DNA of 64,000 nucleotides from Dastarcus helophoroides (Eukaryota > Arthropoda > Insecta > Coleoptera > Bothrideridae): NCBI GenBank assembly GCA_028583605.1, contig CM053330.1:23090129-23154128 (forward strand), read 5' to 3'. The notes under the pieces are model-generated. The model was not told the origin of the DNA, ran no database searches, and worked only from the letters and a program-made list of their open reading frames with translations. How positions within the stretch are numbered: position 1 is the first letter of the stretch; each line of letters starts with the position of its first letter. This document shows positions 31,609-45,689 of this stretch, piece by piece. The position numbers and the translations under genes were made by a program.

Positions 31609-32288
31609 CTAAGCAATTATACCTTTTTCTAAGAGTTCTTCTTTTATTGAATTGATTTCATTGACATGGTTGTTATTGCCAGCCAAAGATGATGCGTGAA
31701 GTAAACGCCATCGATCGATAAGTTCATTAACATCATCCCAATATACATATTCAATAGGATTATTATTGTATTTTTGTATTAATCCATAACCACTTTGTGG
31801 TGAATATGGATGTGAGCGACTTTGTTGGGTTCTTCGAGTATAAGGCCGTTTTGTTGTTTCAAATAGCGGTTTAATAACCGAATTATACTTAAAGTATCTA
31901 TTTCCACGCTGTCTTTTATTTGGATCAAAGTTCAATTTGTGGGAACTTATTTCCAAAATATCCTTATATTGTCGAAGATCGTCATTATTATAGCCGTGCG
32001 GGTGTTTCATAAAAAGTAGATCATATAATCCTTTGGTGCCCTCATAAGTTCTATTACCCACGATAATTTCATCATTAGGGCCATAATTTATTTCCTTAGA
32101 ACCCATTATCCACTTATCACGTTGCGCATCATAATTTGGACCATATTTCGTATCGTATTGTTTAGCTAAAGTTGTCATATAAGTTTGCACATAATATCGA
32201 GCTCTTGAAGGATATTGTTTCAAATATTCGTTAAAAGCTGTTGTGGGTATGGAAGATATGTCTAGTTGACTATCATCCCCATCCCCAC

Positions 32289-32326
<38 letters not shown>

Positions 32327-32529
32327 GGTGGTGGTGGTGGTGGTGGTGATTTTTCTGATTTTTTTATTATCTTAACTTCATTCGTTAATGGTTTAAATAA
32401 TCCGTTGAGAGTCTCATCTTCGTTATTTTTTTCTAATTTTAAAGCTAGTGATTTTTTTCGTATATCATTAGCTAGATTTTTAATCCTTTTTACAACTTCT
32501 TTTGTCCTCTTATTTTTTATGTGATACAT
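31609..32529 (-). CDS. Polinton-conserved protein with poly-Pro/poly-Asp linker (306 aa)
   Basis: Intact frame, ATG at 32529. Basic helical N-terminus (VVKRIKNLANDIRKKSLALK), then seven Pro and a run of 12 Asp encoded by a TCA/CAT microsatellite, then a globular region with PSRARYYVQTYM, DEIIVGNRTYEGTKGLYDLL (a short fold repeated in family members) and YVYWDDVNELIDRWRLLHAS. Ends NEINSIKEELLEKGII. The WDDxNELxxRLxLLxAS...GNNxHxNEIxSIxEEL ending is widespread in invertebrate Polinton-associated proteins; I know no assigned function. Only 17 nt separate it from the coiled-coil gene. Confidence 0.75.
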
Positions 32530-32600
32530 GTTGTACTTCTTACACTCTAATTACAACTATCATATATCAACGTTTTGTTGGGGTATAAAACTATTCTTAG

Positions 32601-33123
32601 TTGAAGTCTGCCAATAATTCACAGATAATATATTAAAAAGCAGGAGCCCCATCCACGAAAGGTAAAGATCACTATCGGTTGGGGTGGCGTAGCCACTTTT
32701 GGCACTATGTGCGCATGTTTTTCTCTAATGGTAATAGCTAAAACATGCGTTTTGGTCGGTTCGTGCATATGTTAAAAAGGCACTATGTGTGTGTGTGTGT
32801 ATTTATTGTTATATATAATAATGGAATACAATAGCTGCAGTCTGATCAGCTTATCAGCGCGGTTGTATCAACGATGGGGGACCTCTCACTCATCAGCCCC
32901 ACAACACTTAATACCGAGTATTTTGCAGACGGTGCGCAAGGTACACTAATCCCACAACACGCATGCGCACGCCACCGCCTTCTACCAACAGCAGACTCAC
33001 CCAACACACAAGAAAGAAGCTCTCTACCGCAAATATGTCCGCTGTCCACCAGATGGCACACGCATACACAAATAACCACGGGGGTTCTACTTTGGCACGA
33101 AATTCAAATATACTGTTTGTAGC
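32601..33123. other. Polinton right flank, (TG)n and GC-richer spacer
   Basis: Contains a short GT tract (about 32787-32801) and TATA-type repeats. 32870-33160 is more GC-rich with overlapping frames on both strands and no recognisable product. The Polinton terminal repeat should lie near here but I could not see it. Confidence 0.4.
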
Positions 33124-34560
33124 GCCCTCCCACGCAGTGACCGGAACTACCGCCCATTTATACATATATATGTAAATTAAATATATGTGTATAGTTCCTA
33201 AATTTGTGTGCGGTGGCGTCTGAGAACGTAAACAAATTTAACTGTCATTGGATTTGGATGGAATGGAGGACGAGAACATCAGTCATCTTCGAGCAAAATT
33301 TTAAATAGTGTTGAAAATAAGGTAAGTGATCTCTGCGAGCATTACTAGTAAGTAGAAAATTTCATTTATTTGTGGAAGTGAAGTATCAATCGAAATGACA
33401 TCCCCGACTTCGGAAAAAAAACTGCTGAATCCCAAGCTGCCGAAATGTTTACAGAAATGGCGACTATAACAATAAACAGTTTTGTGATTACCAAAAGCAA
33501 AAATAAGAAAAAGGTAACACTTTAAAAAATAAGATTTAATGTAATCCGAATATACACTGTTTACACATTGACAAAGTTAATGATGCTAAAATTCACTTCT
33601 AACGTATTGTAAAATATCTGCAGAAGTTTGTTGGATCGTTTGCTTAATAATATGTCAGAGTCTATTATATATGATACTTTCTTTCTAATGAGAATATTAT
33701 TTTTACTACTTTACAGTGAAAATACAGTGATAAATAAATGTATCCAAAATATCTTACTACTGCCCGAACAAATGCCTCCAGATATTTGAAAAAATGTTAG
33801 AAATTTTATTGTCAGTATGGACTTTGTCAACATGCAAATGGAGCATACATGGACCTCGTTAACATTAAAAGCTACTTTTTTTTTTATTTTTGTCTTTGAT
33901 GATTAGATATTCAACCAAGGGATTCAAGATGTTTCATCTGAAAAAAAAAGAATTGAGGTTTTTTCTGACCTCCTGTAGTGAGCAAAATGTAAAACCGACT
34001 AAAATGTTGCAATCTTTTAAACAAAAATCGATCTGTTTCGGCAGGCACACCCCCTCGTAGTAAGAAAATTGTACCCTAAAAGGTGTCAAACTTTCAACAA
34101 AAATCAACCAGAAATTATGTGGAAAAACTTTTCGCTGCTTTACTTGATTTATTTTAATTAAATTCACTATCCAGTATATTATGTTATCTGTATCATATTT
34201 AACTTTTAGCAGTTGAACTGATAAATATATTTTAAAATTATTACAAATATTTAAATATGAACTTATATACATGTATGAATATACATATTTAATAAAAATA
34301 TTTAATGTTAAAATGGCAGTTTATTTTTTTACACCTCATACTTGAAATTGTTTTGAAATTTCCATTCACGTTGGTCACTTTTGTTTAATCTTTAAAAACA
34401 GTAGTGCAATCCAACTGAATGGACATTTCAAAACAGTTTAAAATTAATTTTGGATTTAAATTTATAAGCCGGTAATGCAGGGTAACTGCAACGTGGCTAC
34501 AGTCGATAATACAGGTTTCTAATTTTATGGCAATAGTTCCGGTCCCTGCGTGGGATGGCC
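33124..34560. repeat. 1.4-kb unit bounded by a 31-bp inverted repeat
   Basis: The phrase ctcccacgcagtgaccggaa at 33128-33147 is mirrored at 34529-34560 (ttccggtccctgcgtgggat); about 27 of 31 positions pair. Inside, 33240-33320 ends in a good splice donor (aataag/gtaagt near 33320). 33395-33512 encodes a frame from ATG 33447 ending at another donor-like aag/gtaaca, so host 5' exons are possible. I cannot identify a gene, and the inverted repeat might instead be the ends of a transposon. Confidence 0.4.
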
Positions 34561-34689
34561 GTTTTCAAAATAAAAAGCACAGAGTTGACACTCTTAACCT
34601 TTCTCTATGCAAATAACTATATTTCTACTTTTGTGACGTCACTTCCGTTCGTAGAATCGGCCTTCTCTAACTACTGACATCTGAGTTTA

Positions 34690-36179
34690 GCAATGACAAT
34701 GACATAAAAATGAAATTTGGGATGAACAAGTGTGCTAAATTAACAGCAATAAAAGGCAAACCAGAAACATACAATAACCTGTTAGAAGATAATACCATTC
34801 GATATCTCGACAGAAATTCCAGCTACAAATACTTAGGCCATAAACAGCGATTAGTTATAAAACAGAAGGACGCTAAGAAAATATTGGAAAGCAAGCTGAA
34901 GACGTGTAGTATAAAAGTACTTCGTACAGAGCTAAATGGCAATCACACTGTAAAAGCCATTAATAGCTGGGTGATACCTTCAGTTAGCTACTCATTCGGA
35001 GTTATTAGATGGTCAAACACCGAATTGGAAGCACTAAATAGGTTAATTAGAGTACAACTTACCGAACATAGGAAACATCATCCCAAGTCGCGCTCGGAAA
35101 GATTATATTTACCACGCAACATTGTAGGAAGAGGGATATTGAACATGCAGGTATTACACGCTAAGATTTTAAAATGGCTGACTAAATACTTTATCAGCAG
35201 ATCGAATGTGTCCAAATTACATTTGATAATAAATGCGATTGACAAGTATTTACCTCTATGACTTTGTGGCGGAGTACAAACCGAAACACCTACATTGAAC
35301 GAAGCTAAGGATATCTGGATAAATAAACCGCTTCATGGGAAATATGCTCGAAAACTTTTGCATTTAAATGCAGAACTATCAACACTGTGGCTCAGAAAAG
35401 GAATACCGTACTTTGAAACGGAAGGTTTTATCATAGCGATACAAGATGGAATAATAGCAACCAGAAACTATCAAAAATATATAGAAAAACGAACCATAAC
35501 TAGCGATGAATGTAGATTATGTGGAAAAGTTTCTGAAACTATAGAACACCTAACATCGGGATGCACTACACTAGCAGCTAGTGATTACACTAAAAGACAC
35601 AATTTAACAGCAGGAATAATACATCAAGAACTGGCATTAAGTACTGCTCTATCAGAAAGCAAGAAAGAAGTATATTATAAATACATTCCTCATCCAGTCT
35701 TAGAAAACGAGCATTACTTGTTATACTGGGATACGACCATCATTACTGACAGACCGATTGCAGCAAACCGTCCGGATATAGTACTGGTAGATAAATATCA
35801 GAAAAATGCTTTCTTTTTAGATATATCCCACCCGAACGATCACAATTTAGAACAGAAGGAACGAGAGAAGATTGGCAAATATATGGAACTTACTGAAGAA
35901 TATAACAAATACAAAAACTAAAATCAGTGACATGTGGTGTCGGTAACTGGTCTGTTTAGCCGACATTTTCTAAGCTACCTACAAAACATAAAAGTACTAA
36001 ACACAAACATAATTGCAATAGTAAAAGAGATGCAACAATCCGTCATCCTAGAAACATGCCGAATAATAAGAAAAACTTTGAATATCGAGGAGAATGTTTA
36101 CTTAACCGCAATTTAAACACTGTGAATGAATGGTTCTAAGAACCCCAGTTACAGGGAAACCCATCAAAGGAGAAAACAA
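34690..36179 (+). pseudogene. R4/Dong-like LINE, 3' half, nearly open
   Basis: 5' truncated just after the RT catalytic box. It begins MKFGMNKCAKLTAIKGKPET, followed by NSSYKYLGHKQ and the thumb region (LNRLIRVQLTEHRKHHPKSR, ERLYLPRNIVGRG). A single TGA (35259-35261) interrupts the frame. The same frame continues through the CCHC finger (CRLCGKVSETIEHLTSGC) and endonuclease (ITDRPIAANRPDIV, AFFLDISHPND, EREKIGKYMEL). A deletion after KYKN removes part of the tail, but TCRIIRKTLNIE survives. The 3' UTR ends in the TAA array at 36180. Confidence 0.88.
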
Positions 36180-36198
36180 AAATAATAATAATAATATA
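36180..36198. repeat. (AAT)n array between two LINEs
   Basis: Five to six AAT units separate the end of one LINE from the start of the next. Confidence 0.85.
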
Positions 36199-38321
36199 GA
36201 ACTTAAACGACCAGGAAATAAAGACAACACAAAACCGCAATGGAAACGTAGAATAGAAAATTATATCAGAAATACCCGCAGCATTATCACGAACATCCGA
36301 GAATGGCAGAAAGGAAATAAAAGCAGAAGACTCAGAAAGGAGATAAAAAATTACCTAAAAAGAAAAAACATAAGATTCGGAACTGATACATTTGAAAGAG
36401 AACTGACTGCCCATGTAGATTCCCTGAAGCAAAAGATAGCAATGCTGGGCAAACGACTAAAAAGATATAATAGAAGATGCAAAAGAAAGTTCGATAACAA
36501 TTTGTTTAAAAACAACGAAAGCAAATTCTGTAAGCAACTTGAAAGAAATGAAACAGCAACCCAAGCATTTCCAGAGAAAACTGAATTTGTGAAATTCTGG
36601 GAGAACGTGTGGGGTCATAAAGGCAAGCATAACCCTCAAGCTGCATGGTTGAAGATGGAAAGGGAAGCATGTCGAGCAATACCACAAATGGAAGCTTTAA
36701 AAGTTACTAAGGATGACGTGCAGCAAGCAATGAAGAAAGCCCATAACTGAAAAGCAGCAGGACGTGATCACTTGCATAACTATTGGTGGAAGAATACAAA
36801 AATACACGCTATATTGGCCAAACAACTGGAGAGACTTCTAAAAGGGGAACAAAGGATACCAAAATTTTTCACTGCAGGTACCACATACATGATTCCAAAG
36901 AATGACGAAACCGAAGACCCAAAAAATGACAGACCGATAACCTGCTTACCTACCATCTATAAATTAATAACATCAATAATAGCACAAAAGATTACATGTC
37001 ATCTTGACAGACATAACATTTTAACAGAAGAGCAAAAAGGATGTCGTAGTAAAGTCCACGGATGAAAAGAACAATTTTTAATCGACAACATCGTCACCTA
37101 TAACGCGAGAGATAGTATGAGAAACATAGCGGTGGCCTGGATCGACTATCAAAAGGCATTCGTGGTTGATAGAAGCTCTAAAACTTTATAAAATAGATGA
37201 TGAAATTATTTCGTTTTTGAAGATCTGTATGAATGACTGGAAAACAAAATTGTATATAAACCTTAATGGAAGGTCTATAGAAACCACAGAGAAAAAGAGA
37301 AAAAAAGAAAAAGTGGCATCTTTCAAGGAGACTTTTTAAGTCCCTTGTGATTTATATTAAGTTTAAATCCGCTGTCAAAAATGCTGCAAAAAGCAGAACT
37401 TGGATATGCTCTAAAAGATGATAAAAGGTCATATAACATCAGCCATTTATTCTACGTCGATGATCTAAAGTTGCATTCGGGATCGGAAAACAAATTTAAC
37501 CGATTACTGCAATTAACATCTGAATTTAGCAAAGACATTAAAATGAAATTTGGTATGGATAAATGTGCTAAATTAATAGCGAGAAGAGGTAAACCAGAGG
37601 CATATGACAACCTGTTGAAAGAGAACAATATATCTCGAAAACATTAGCTTCAAATATCTAGGCTATCAACACAGACTTATTATAAATCAGAGGGACACGA
37701 AGAGAAAGTTAGAAAATGATATGAGAATTCGGATGAGGAAAATATTAAGGACAGAGCTGAATGGCAGGAATACTATTAAACCTTCGCTGAGCTATTCGTT
37801 CGGAGTCATCAAATGGTCGAATACTGAGCTGGGGGCAATAAACAGAATTCTAAGAGTAGAGCTAACTGAACATCGGAAACATCATCCAAGAGCGTGTTCA
37901 GAAAGACTTTATTTACCACGTAACTTAGGAGGAAGAGGTTTATTAAATATGAAACTTTTGCACGACAAACTAGTAAATGGCATTAAAAAATATTTTATGA
38001 GGCGGGCTGACCATTCCCCACTGCACAAAATAGTTACGGCAATAGATAAACACTCGCCACTCAAAATCTGTGGGCGAGATTTAATAACAATACCAACATT
38101 AAATGAGAGTAAAGAGGCCTGGACCATCAAACCAATGCATGGTAAATATCCAATCGTCGTATCAGCAACTGATATTAGATGCAAGCATTGCAACCGCAAT
38201 CCAAAATTTGTGTTACTTGACGCGCAGGACAATCAGAAAAGTTTTAAGTATAAATTAACATCACTTACCTGTCTGTTCACTTTGTGTGAATGGTCTAAGG
38301 ACTCCACACATGGAAAAAATT
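36199..38321 (+). pseudogene. R4/Dong-like LINE, longest copy in the window
   Basis: N-terminal basic/helical region (WKRRIENYIRNTRSIITNIR ... RYNRRCKRKFDNN), pre-RT block (QAAWLKMEREACRAIPQMEA), RT motifs GTTYMIPKND, DRPITCLPTIYKLITSIIAQ, EQKGCR, AWIDYQKAF, FQGDFLSPL, LFYVDDLKLHSGS (YVDD catalytic box, about 37450-37480), thumb (RILRVELTEHRKHHPRACSE). Defects: a TGA at 36748-36750, a TGA after KVHG, loss of about 14 bases at DSVPHS, frameshifts around FQGD and after NNISRK, and an internal deletion that removes the CCHC finger and the endonuclease before a short 3' UTR. The 5' end is probably truncated too. Ends at the TAA array. Confidence 0.9.
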
Positions 38322-38340
38322 AAATAATAATAATATTATT

Positions 38341-38375
<35 letters not shown>

Positions 38376-38382
38376 TAATAAC
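38322..38382. repeat. (TAA)n array
   Basis: TAA/ATT units with small interruptions; tail of the preceding LINE and flank of the following one. Confidence 0.95.
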
Positions 38383-39213
38383 TTCACGGACGGCACCCGA
38401 GCGATTTAGCCCAGAATCATGTAGACATGAATGCGTCGAACAGCTGGTTAACTCGCGCGAATATATTTGCTGAAACTGAAGGATTTATGATCGCTATTCA
38501 GGATCAAGTAATAAACACCAAAAACTACAGAAAATACATCCTTAAAGAATCCCTAAATGATGACAAATGTAGGAAGTGTAGAGAGGCACCTGAAACCATC
38601 CAGCATATTACCGGAAGTTGTAAAACTCTAGCTGCTATTGAATATCTTACAAGACATGATCAAGTGGCAAAAGTTATCCATCAGAAAATAGCCAACATGT
38701 ACAAGCTGAAAGAAGATAGCTCACCCTACTATAAATATAATCCAGAGAGTGTCCTGGAAAATGAAAATTATAAAATGTATTGGAACCGCACCGTACTAAC
38801 GGATAAGACCATACCATGTAACCGACCTGATATCATTCTTACATCTAAGGCCACGGCTATCACGTACCTAGTAGATATTGCAGTTCCAAACACACATAAC
38901 CTCCTGAAAACCTATACAGAGAAGGCAACCAAATATCAACAGCTAGCGAATGAGATTAAATCTATGTGGAAGCAAAATGAGGTTCATATAATACCAATAA
39001 TAATATTAACCACAGGAGTAATACCTAAGCAGCTCTTAGCCAGTCTAAGACAACTAGAGCTACCTGGCAGCATATACATCCAACTTCAGAAGGCAGTAAT
39101 ACTCAATACTTGTGCAATAGTCCGGGCGTTTGTAAATCTAAACTCGCAGTAGATGAGCAGTATCTTGTCAATTGACCGATACCTGCAATACAACGTCGCT
39201 AAGACAGACAGAA
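38383..39213 (+). pseudogene. R4/Dong-like LINE, 5'-truncated with open 241-codon C-terminus
   Basis: Open frame 38427-39152 carrying IFAETEGFMIAIQDQVI, CCHC finger CRKCREAPETIQHITGSC, endonuclease TDKTIPCNRPDIILTSK and YLVDIAVPNTHNLL, EKATKYQQLANEIKSMW, then VHIIPIIILTTGVIPKQLLA and the end CAIVRAFVNLN. No stop, so this domain pair is the best preserved in the window. The 5' junction lies within the region just before the finger. The 3' UTR of 60 bp ends in the TAA array at 39214. Confidence 0.88.
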
Positions 39214-39214
39214 C

Positions 39215-39252
<38 letters not shown>

Positions 39253-39286
39253 TAATATTAATAATAATAATAATATCAATAATAAT
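39214..39286. repeat. (AAT)n array
   Basis: About 70 bases of AAT/TAA units with ATA interruptions; open frames here are Asn/Ile repeats. Confidence 0.95.
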
Positions 39287-41098
<1,812 letters not shown>

Positions 41099-41099
<1 letters not shown>

Positions 41100-41490
41100 G
41101 CTTAGACAATAAATTTGATGAACACTTCAACACAACCTTAATAGAATTATTTGAAGGTACTGCTCCATCTAAAGTGATATTGACATATCATCTATGGAAG
41201 GTTATGAAGATAATTAACAAAAATCTTATAGAAAGACACCTAAAACATTGTGATCAGCTGGAACATGTGTACCTTACGTTATATTGTGCAATTATAGCTA
41301 CACTAAGAACAATTGGCATTAAAACAAGACCACTAAACCCTACGAATAACAAAAAAGAAATAAGAATACCACCCTGGAGAAAACGCCTACAAAGCAAAAT
41401 TAAAGTACTTCGAGCAAAAATTGCACTACTTACGCAATACAAAAGAGGGGTTCGGTCGCGTAAACTAATAGAGAAAATACAGAAAATAAT
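41099..41490 (+). pseudogene. LINE 5' (N-terminal) fragment after TAA array
   Basis: Open frame reading HLWKVMKIINKNLIERHLKH, IATLRTIGIKTRPLNP, IPPWRKRLQSKIKVLRAKIA and RKLIEKIQKI. The PWRKRLxxKIKxLRxxI block is the conserved basic segment ahead of the reverse transcriptase in CCHC/endonuclease LINEs. The homology is lost at about 41490, where GC-richer unrelated sequence begins, so the rest of this copy was replaced or deleted. Confidence 0.6.
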
Positions 41491-42616
41491 CCCTCCTTTG
41501 ACGCAACCAAGACCGCTTCCGAGCGGTGTGGGTTCTGAAGGAAGAAGTCGTGGTGGCGACGGGAACAGTTCTACGCCGACCGGGTTGAATAAGCCGTCTT
41601 GCTAGTTAACGTTAAATATCAATTATTGTTAGTACTAGTTATGTCAGTTATTGTAAAGTTATTCTTTGGCAATTGTGTTTTAATTGCTGTTAACATCAGA
41701 AGTGGGATAGTTACTCAAGCCATTAAGGTGGAATTCGCACAATTCGCATTGGCTCTAGTGCGGCGTTTTGCAAGGAAACTCAACCTCGCTAGAGAAGGAA
41801 GTACGAAAGCACCGACGGTCCCACGCAAAGAAAGATAAGTGAACATTTTTTATCTACCTTGACGTAATTGACGTTTTAATGTACTTTACTTAAACTTCTG
41901 TTGAGTTTGATTTTGGCAGAATTGAAGAAAAAAGAATAGTCGTTGCATTCCTACGTTGCCCTAGTGCGCGCGACATAAATGAGTAACTTGAGACCTTCTT
42001 AAAGGGTCTAGTGCGTGCCACATAAAGTCATAAATCGGTGTTTAATATTAGTGTGTGTTAGCTGTAATCCCTCTTAATTAAAAAACATATTTTATTACCT
42101 AAAACTAGGAAACATAAATTGGTCGAACAAAATTTGATATTTTAATCCCAGATGAAATGGGCCTAGTTTTAAGTATTAGTCGATAATTAAAAAGCACACG
42201 TGTTCCAATGTCGTAGGGGCGATTTGACACGCCCTCGCCGAATCTTAGAAACCGATGTAAGATTTTTAAAGAAAATAAATATTATTCTTGCTCTGGTTTT
42301 CAAAGCTTTCACATTGTTTTCCTAACCTCAGTGATAATCACCTTTCCAATCCGAGTAAATTGAAGTTTTTCTTTTTAAAAACGGTTATTTCGGGTCGGAA
42401 AACATAACTTGTGTGTTCGGCATAAACTGTTTACGTTTTATTTCATTTTTATCACCAACCTCTTAAAGACAATAATTAATGTTTCTTTTCTTCTTTGGGT
42501 ATTTTTAATTCTATTGGTAATTTAAGACTGTGGTTTTTATATACGAACTTTTATTTTTGTGGTTGAAACTAATTGTAAATCTAGACTTTGGCAAGATTTT
42601 TGTTTCTTTTAATACA
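41491..42616. other. Probable LTR/leader of the following retrotransposon
   Basis: No gene. It contains an aaaataaatattattcttgc polyadenylation-type stretch near 42271 and leads into the gag start at 42617, so it is likely the LTR and leader of that element. No matching 3' LTR was found downstream, so boundaries are not set. Confidence 0.35.
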
Positions 42617-44400
42617 ATGAATAATAACGAAGACGTAGGGAACCCGAAGGACTCAAGTCACCCCGTGGACGTTGAGAAACCGTACATGTTGGGCGAACTC
42701 GTTAAAGCTTTGCGGCACCAGCCGAACAAGTATGGTTGCCGCCTTTTCGTGCCATTATCGACGATGTCAAAAATTGGCTTAAACACGTGGAAAGAGTAAA
42801 AGCTGAATTTGCTTTTGCAGGCACCCGTTTACGTGGACAAATTTCTCTCCCATAATGCGAAACGATGGTTTGAAAATTGGTCTCCTTTGGTGCGCAAGTG
42901 GATTAATTTCAAAAAAGATTTGTTTTGGAAGCTTTTCCAACCAAAATAAACTTAGGAAAGCTCTTGGACAACGAAACTTATTTTAATTTCGATTCAGTGA
43001 ATACTTATGAAACCTACGTACATGAAAAAGTCGGATATTTGAAAATTTTGAGAACAACTTTGTCAGAAAAGGACATAGTGGAATTAGTTGTGCATAAAAT
43101 CATGGACACTAATGTTTATAACTCTGCCGTTAATAGAGACTGCCGAACCCTTTCGGAGCTCCTGTCATTTTTATCTTCGTTCAAGAAGAAGCCGAAACGC
43201 AGTGCTCCAAGCAATGAATCTTTTGGTTCTGTTAAGAAACTGAAAATGGACTTTCGAAAGGATCGGGACGGCATAAAATGCTTTCGTTGCGGAAATCTTG
43301 GTCACATAAAAGCAAATTGTTAAATAAACTTTTAAGTTAAATCAGCCAAAACATCGACCAGTTCGTCGACTGTAGTAAAGGCAAGTGGTGATACCAAATG
43401 CGGTTTTTGCTATAAACTAGGACACGATGAATCAAAGTGTTTTATTAACGCAGGTATCGATAATGCACGAATCAACTGTTCTAGCTCTGAAATTGAAATA
43501 AAGCTGAAGAAGATTGTCCTAAATGGCAAAGATTTTAAAGCTCTAATCGATTCCGGAGCAGATGTCAGTCTGATGTCGGATAAATTTTTAAATATGTTTG
43601 AAAGCATTATCGAGAAATTTTGTGTGCCTCTCAACGAAATTTTCTGTCAGACCATCATTGTCACAAAAAAAATCAGCAAGATTCCATCAAGTACCGATTG
43701 AGGAAAGCTCAATTAGAAAAACCGGTTTTGTCAGGCCTGCTGGGCACTAAGAATATTTACGTATGCCTTTTGGGCTTGCGAATGCTCCTGAGGTATTTCA
43801 AAGAGGTATTAATAATCTTTAGGAACTTTGAGACACAGTAAAGCGATCGTTTATATGGATGACGTTCTGATTTCTTTGGAACCAGGGCCTCAAGTATTTA
43901 AAAGTCGTCAATGGTCATGTCAAGCGTTATATGAGGACGTTGATGAACCTGATTCGCATAGAAACGTTGGCCCAGTCAGGGTGGTCAAGTAGTCTTTGAA
44001 AAATACACTTGGTGCTTAATACAACCGTTCAGCGATCTATCGAAACAACACCGATGCTACTGCTGCTAGGAATTAAGCGTTCGTCCCCCTTAATCCAGGC
44101 TGCATTGAACGACTTACAAGAAGAGTTGTCAGTGGTGAGAGATCAAGACGTGGATCGACAGCGTGTTTCCGAGAGACTTAAGAAGGCGGTTAATGTTCAA
44201 TCTTCTGACAGGAAAGGACGCGATACCATCAGTTTTGCCCCAGGAAACTTCGTCTTGATGCACAGGGATTCTGAAGTCCATAAGAGCAAGCTTCGATACG
44301 AACATCTTGGCTCGTATTAAATAATCAGCCTTCTTGAAGGGAAACGTTATAAATTAAAGAAAGTGGGTTCTTCCGTTAAAACCAAAGCTGCTAAAGAGCA
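42617..44400 (+). pseudogene. Ty3/Gypsy-like retrotransposon relic (gag, protease, bits of RT and integrase)
   Basis: Gag from ATG 42617 (MNNNEDVGNPKD), frameshifted near 42760 and again near 42925. It then stays open through to a zinc knuckle CFRCGNLGHIKANC ended by a TAA, and a second knuckle CGFCYKLGHDESKC follows in the next frame. Aspartic protease core ALIDSGADVSLMSDKF at about 43540-43590. Only the YMDDVLI catalytic box of the reverse transcriptase (about 43853-43873) and fragments survive. The integrase C-terminal region is open at 44009-44320 (SIETTPMLLLLGIKRSSPLI, FAPGNFVLMHRDSEV). Most of RT, RNase H and the integrase core has been deleted. Confidence 0.8.
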
Positions 44401-44409
44401 GTTTCCGTT

Positions 44410-44513
44410 TCTCTCTGAAGATGACAGCTTAGCTGTCCAAACGCGTTAGAGCAATCTTTGTTGTGTTTTTTTAATTTTTCTTGATTTCAGGGGACAAGTT
44501 CTGTATTTCAATT
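44410..44513 (-). repeat. Dispersed palindromic repeat, copy 2
   Basis: Reverse complement of 19055-19172, about 90% identical, including the hairpin gacagc-tta-gctgtc and the ttgatttcaggggacaagtt end. It sits immediately at the end of the Gypsy relic. Confidence 0.85.
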
Positions 44514-45689
44514 TTTGCTAAAGAGCAATTGCCAAAGTGGCCAAACAAGTAAGAAGTTGGCTCCGAGATGGAGGAGATTCCAGTGATATTGGAGGATACA
44601 TGGAAGGAGGCATTATTTTTAATTTTTATATTTGGTTCAGGTCCTTTGAATGGTCGAGGAGGGGTATAACTGCACTGTTACCAATTTTTAAACTATCTTT
44701 TCTGTCTCGGTCCCGTTAGTGGCCGAGCAGGAGTTTGGATGTCGACGGGACTTCGTCTGCTTCTGCTACTAAGACGTTGCAATCTAGCGAAGATGACTTT
44801 CGTTAAGAGCCATCTAGTGAAGCTTTGGCGGCATTCGATCTTATCCATGAAACCGTCTACCAGATCAAGAGCGAAGGAATCCTGTCCACAGCATCCCGAA
44901 GGCATTTACGAAACTTCGAGAACACCATAGGCACATTCCCTTATACCTAGGCTGGATGTGATACAGGGGCGCCGTTAAGCCTGGCCAGATGTCACTGCCC
45001 GGCCCACTTCCGTCAGACGACACTCGGAGATGTCGACTTCTTGTCGCCTCGATGACATTTTCTCACGGAGGATCTGTTGGCGAACACATTGCCTAATTTA
45101 CGATTTAACGGTCAAAATCTAGTTCACCAATAGCTCCTTCAGATTTTTTTTCGGGGGTTGGGCATGTCGCGAGAGACGCTCTAACGCGATTGGCCAAGCA
45201 TCCGAAGGGAAAAAATGAGAATGCCAGAGATGTGGGAAGTCGAAGTCAGTCCGGGAAGAATCGCGAAAATAACCACCAGGCCCTAGTGCTGTGTTCTGTG
45301 CGTTCTCTTCTTGAAAGGTTTTTTTTTCTTCCCTCTAGCCCCGTTATTTTTCTTGAGTGCGTATGTTGTGTCCTCGGTGCTAAAATCATCGTGCGCCGCG
45401 AATATTGGATTTTTTTTGTACTTTATTGTGTGCCAGGTTTTTTTTTTCTGATAACCTTTTACATTGTTCTCGTGAGTGCTGATTTGGCGGACTATCGTTG
45501 CGTGCGTAACTGACTTGGAGTTAGACTTTTTGGTGATTTCAGGTACTTTAATTGTGTAGACACTAACCCTGGTAACTCTACCGCGAATCAGTGCTTGAAC
45601 GCGAACTTTCCTGCTATCGCTACCTTTTTCCGTTCGTCAACGTTCCCACGAGAATTCGTACGGGAGTTTCAAGGATAAAGTCCCCGAAG
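44514..45689. other. GC-richer spacer, possible LTR near 45166
   Basis: A purine-rich run followed by tgtcgcgagagacgctctaa (45163-45184) has the look of a polypurine tract and LTR start, but I find no partner copy. Other open frames (44537-44719, 44739-44930, 45190-45513) resemble nothing I know. Confidence 0.35.

Larger units (their letters stand above)
25091..32600. mobile_element. Polinton/Maverick virus-like DNA transposon, degraded
   Basis: Ten collinear genes, compactly arranged and without introns, include the diagnostic set: adenain-like protease, FtsK/HerA-type packaging ATPase, PLA2-like minor virion protein and retroviral-type integrase with chromodomain. DNA polymerase B, major capsid and penton genes are not found. 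The left side is cut by a hAT end at 25091, so they may have been lost there. I could not locate terminal inverted repeats; the right border near 32.6 kb is approximate. Genes are arranged minus (25.1-26.6), plus (26.7-29.8), minus (29.9-32.5), with divergent and convergent junctions. Confidence 0.9.
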
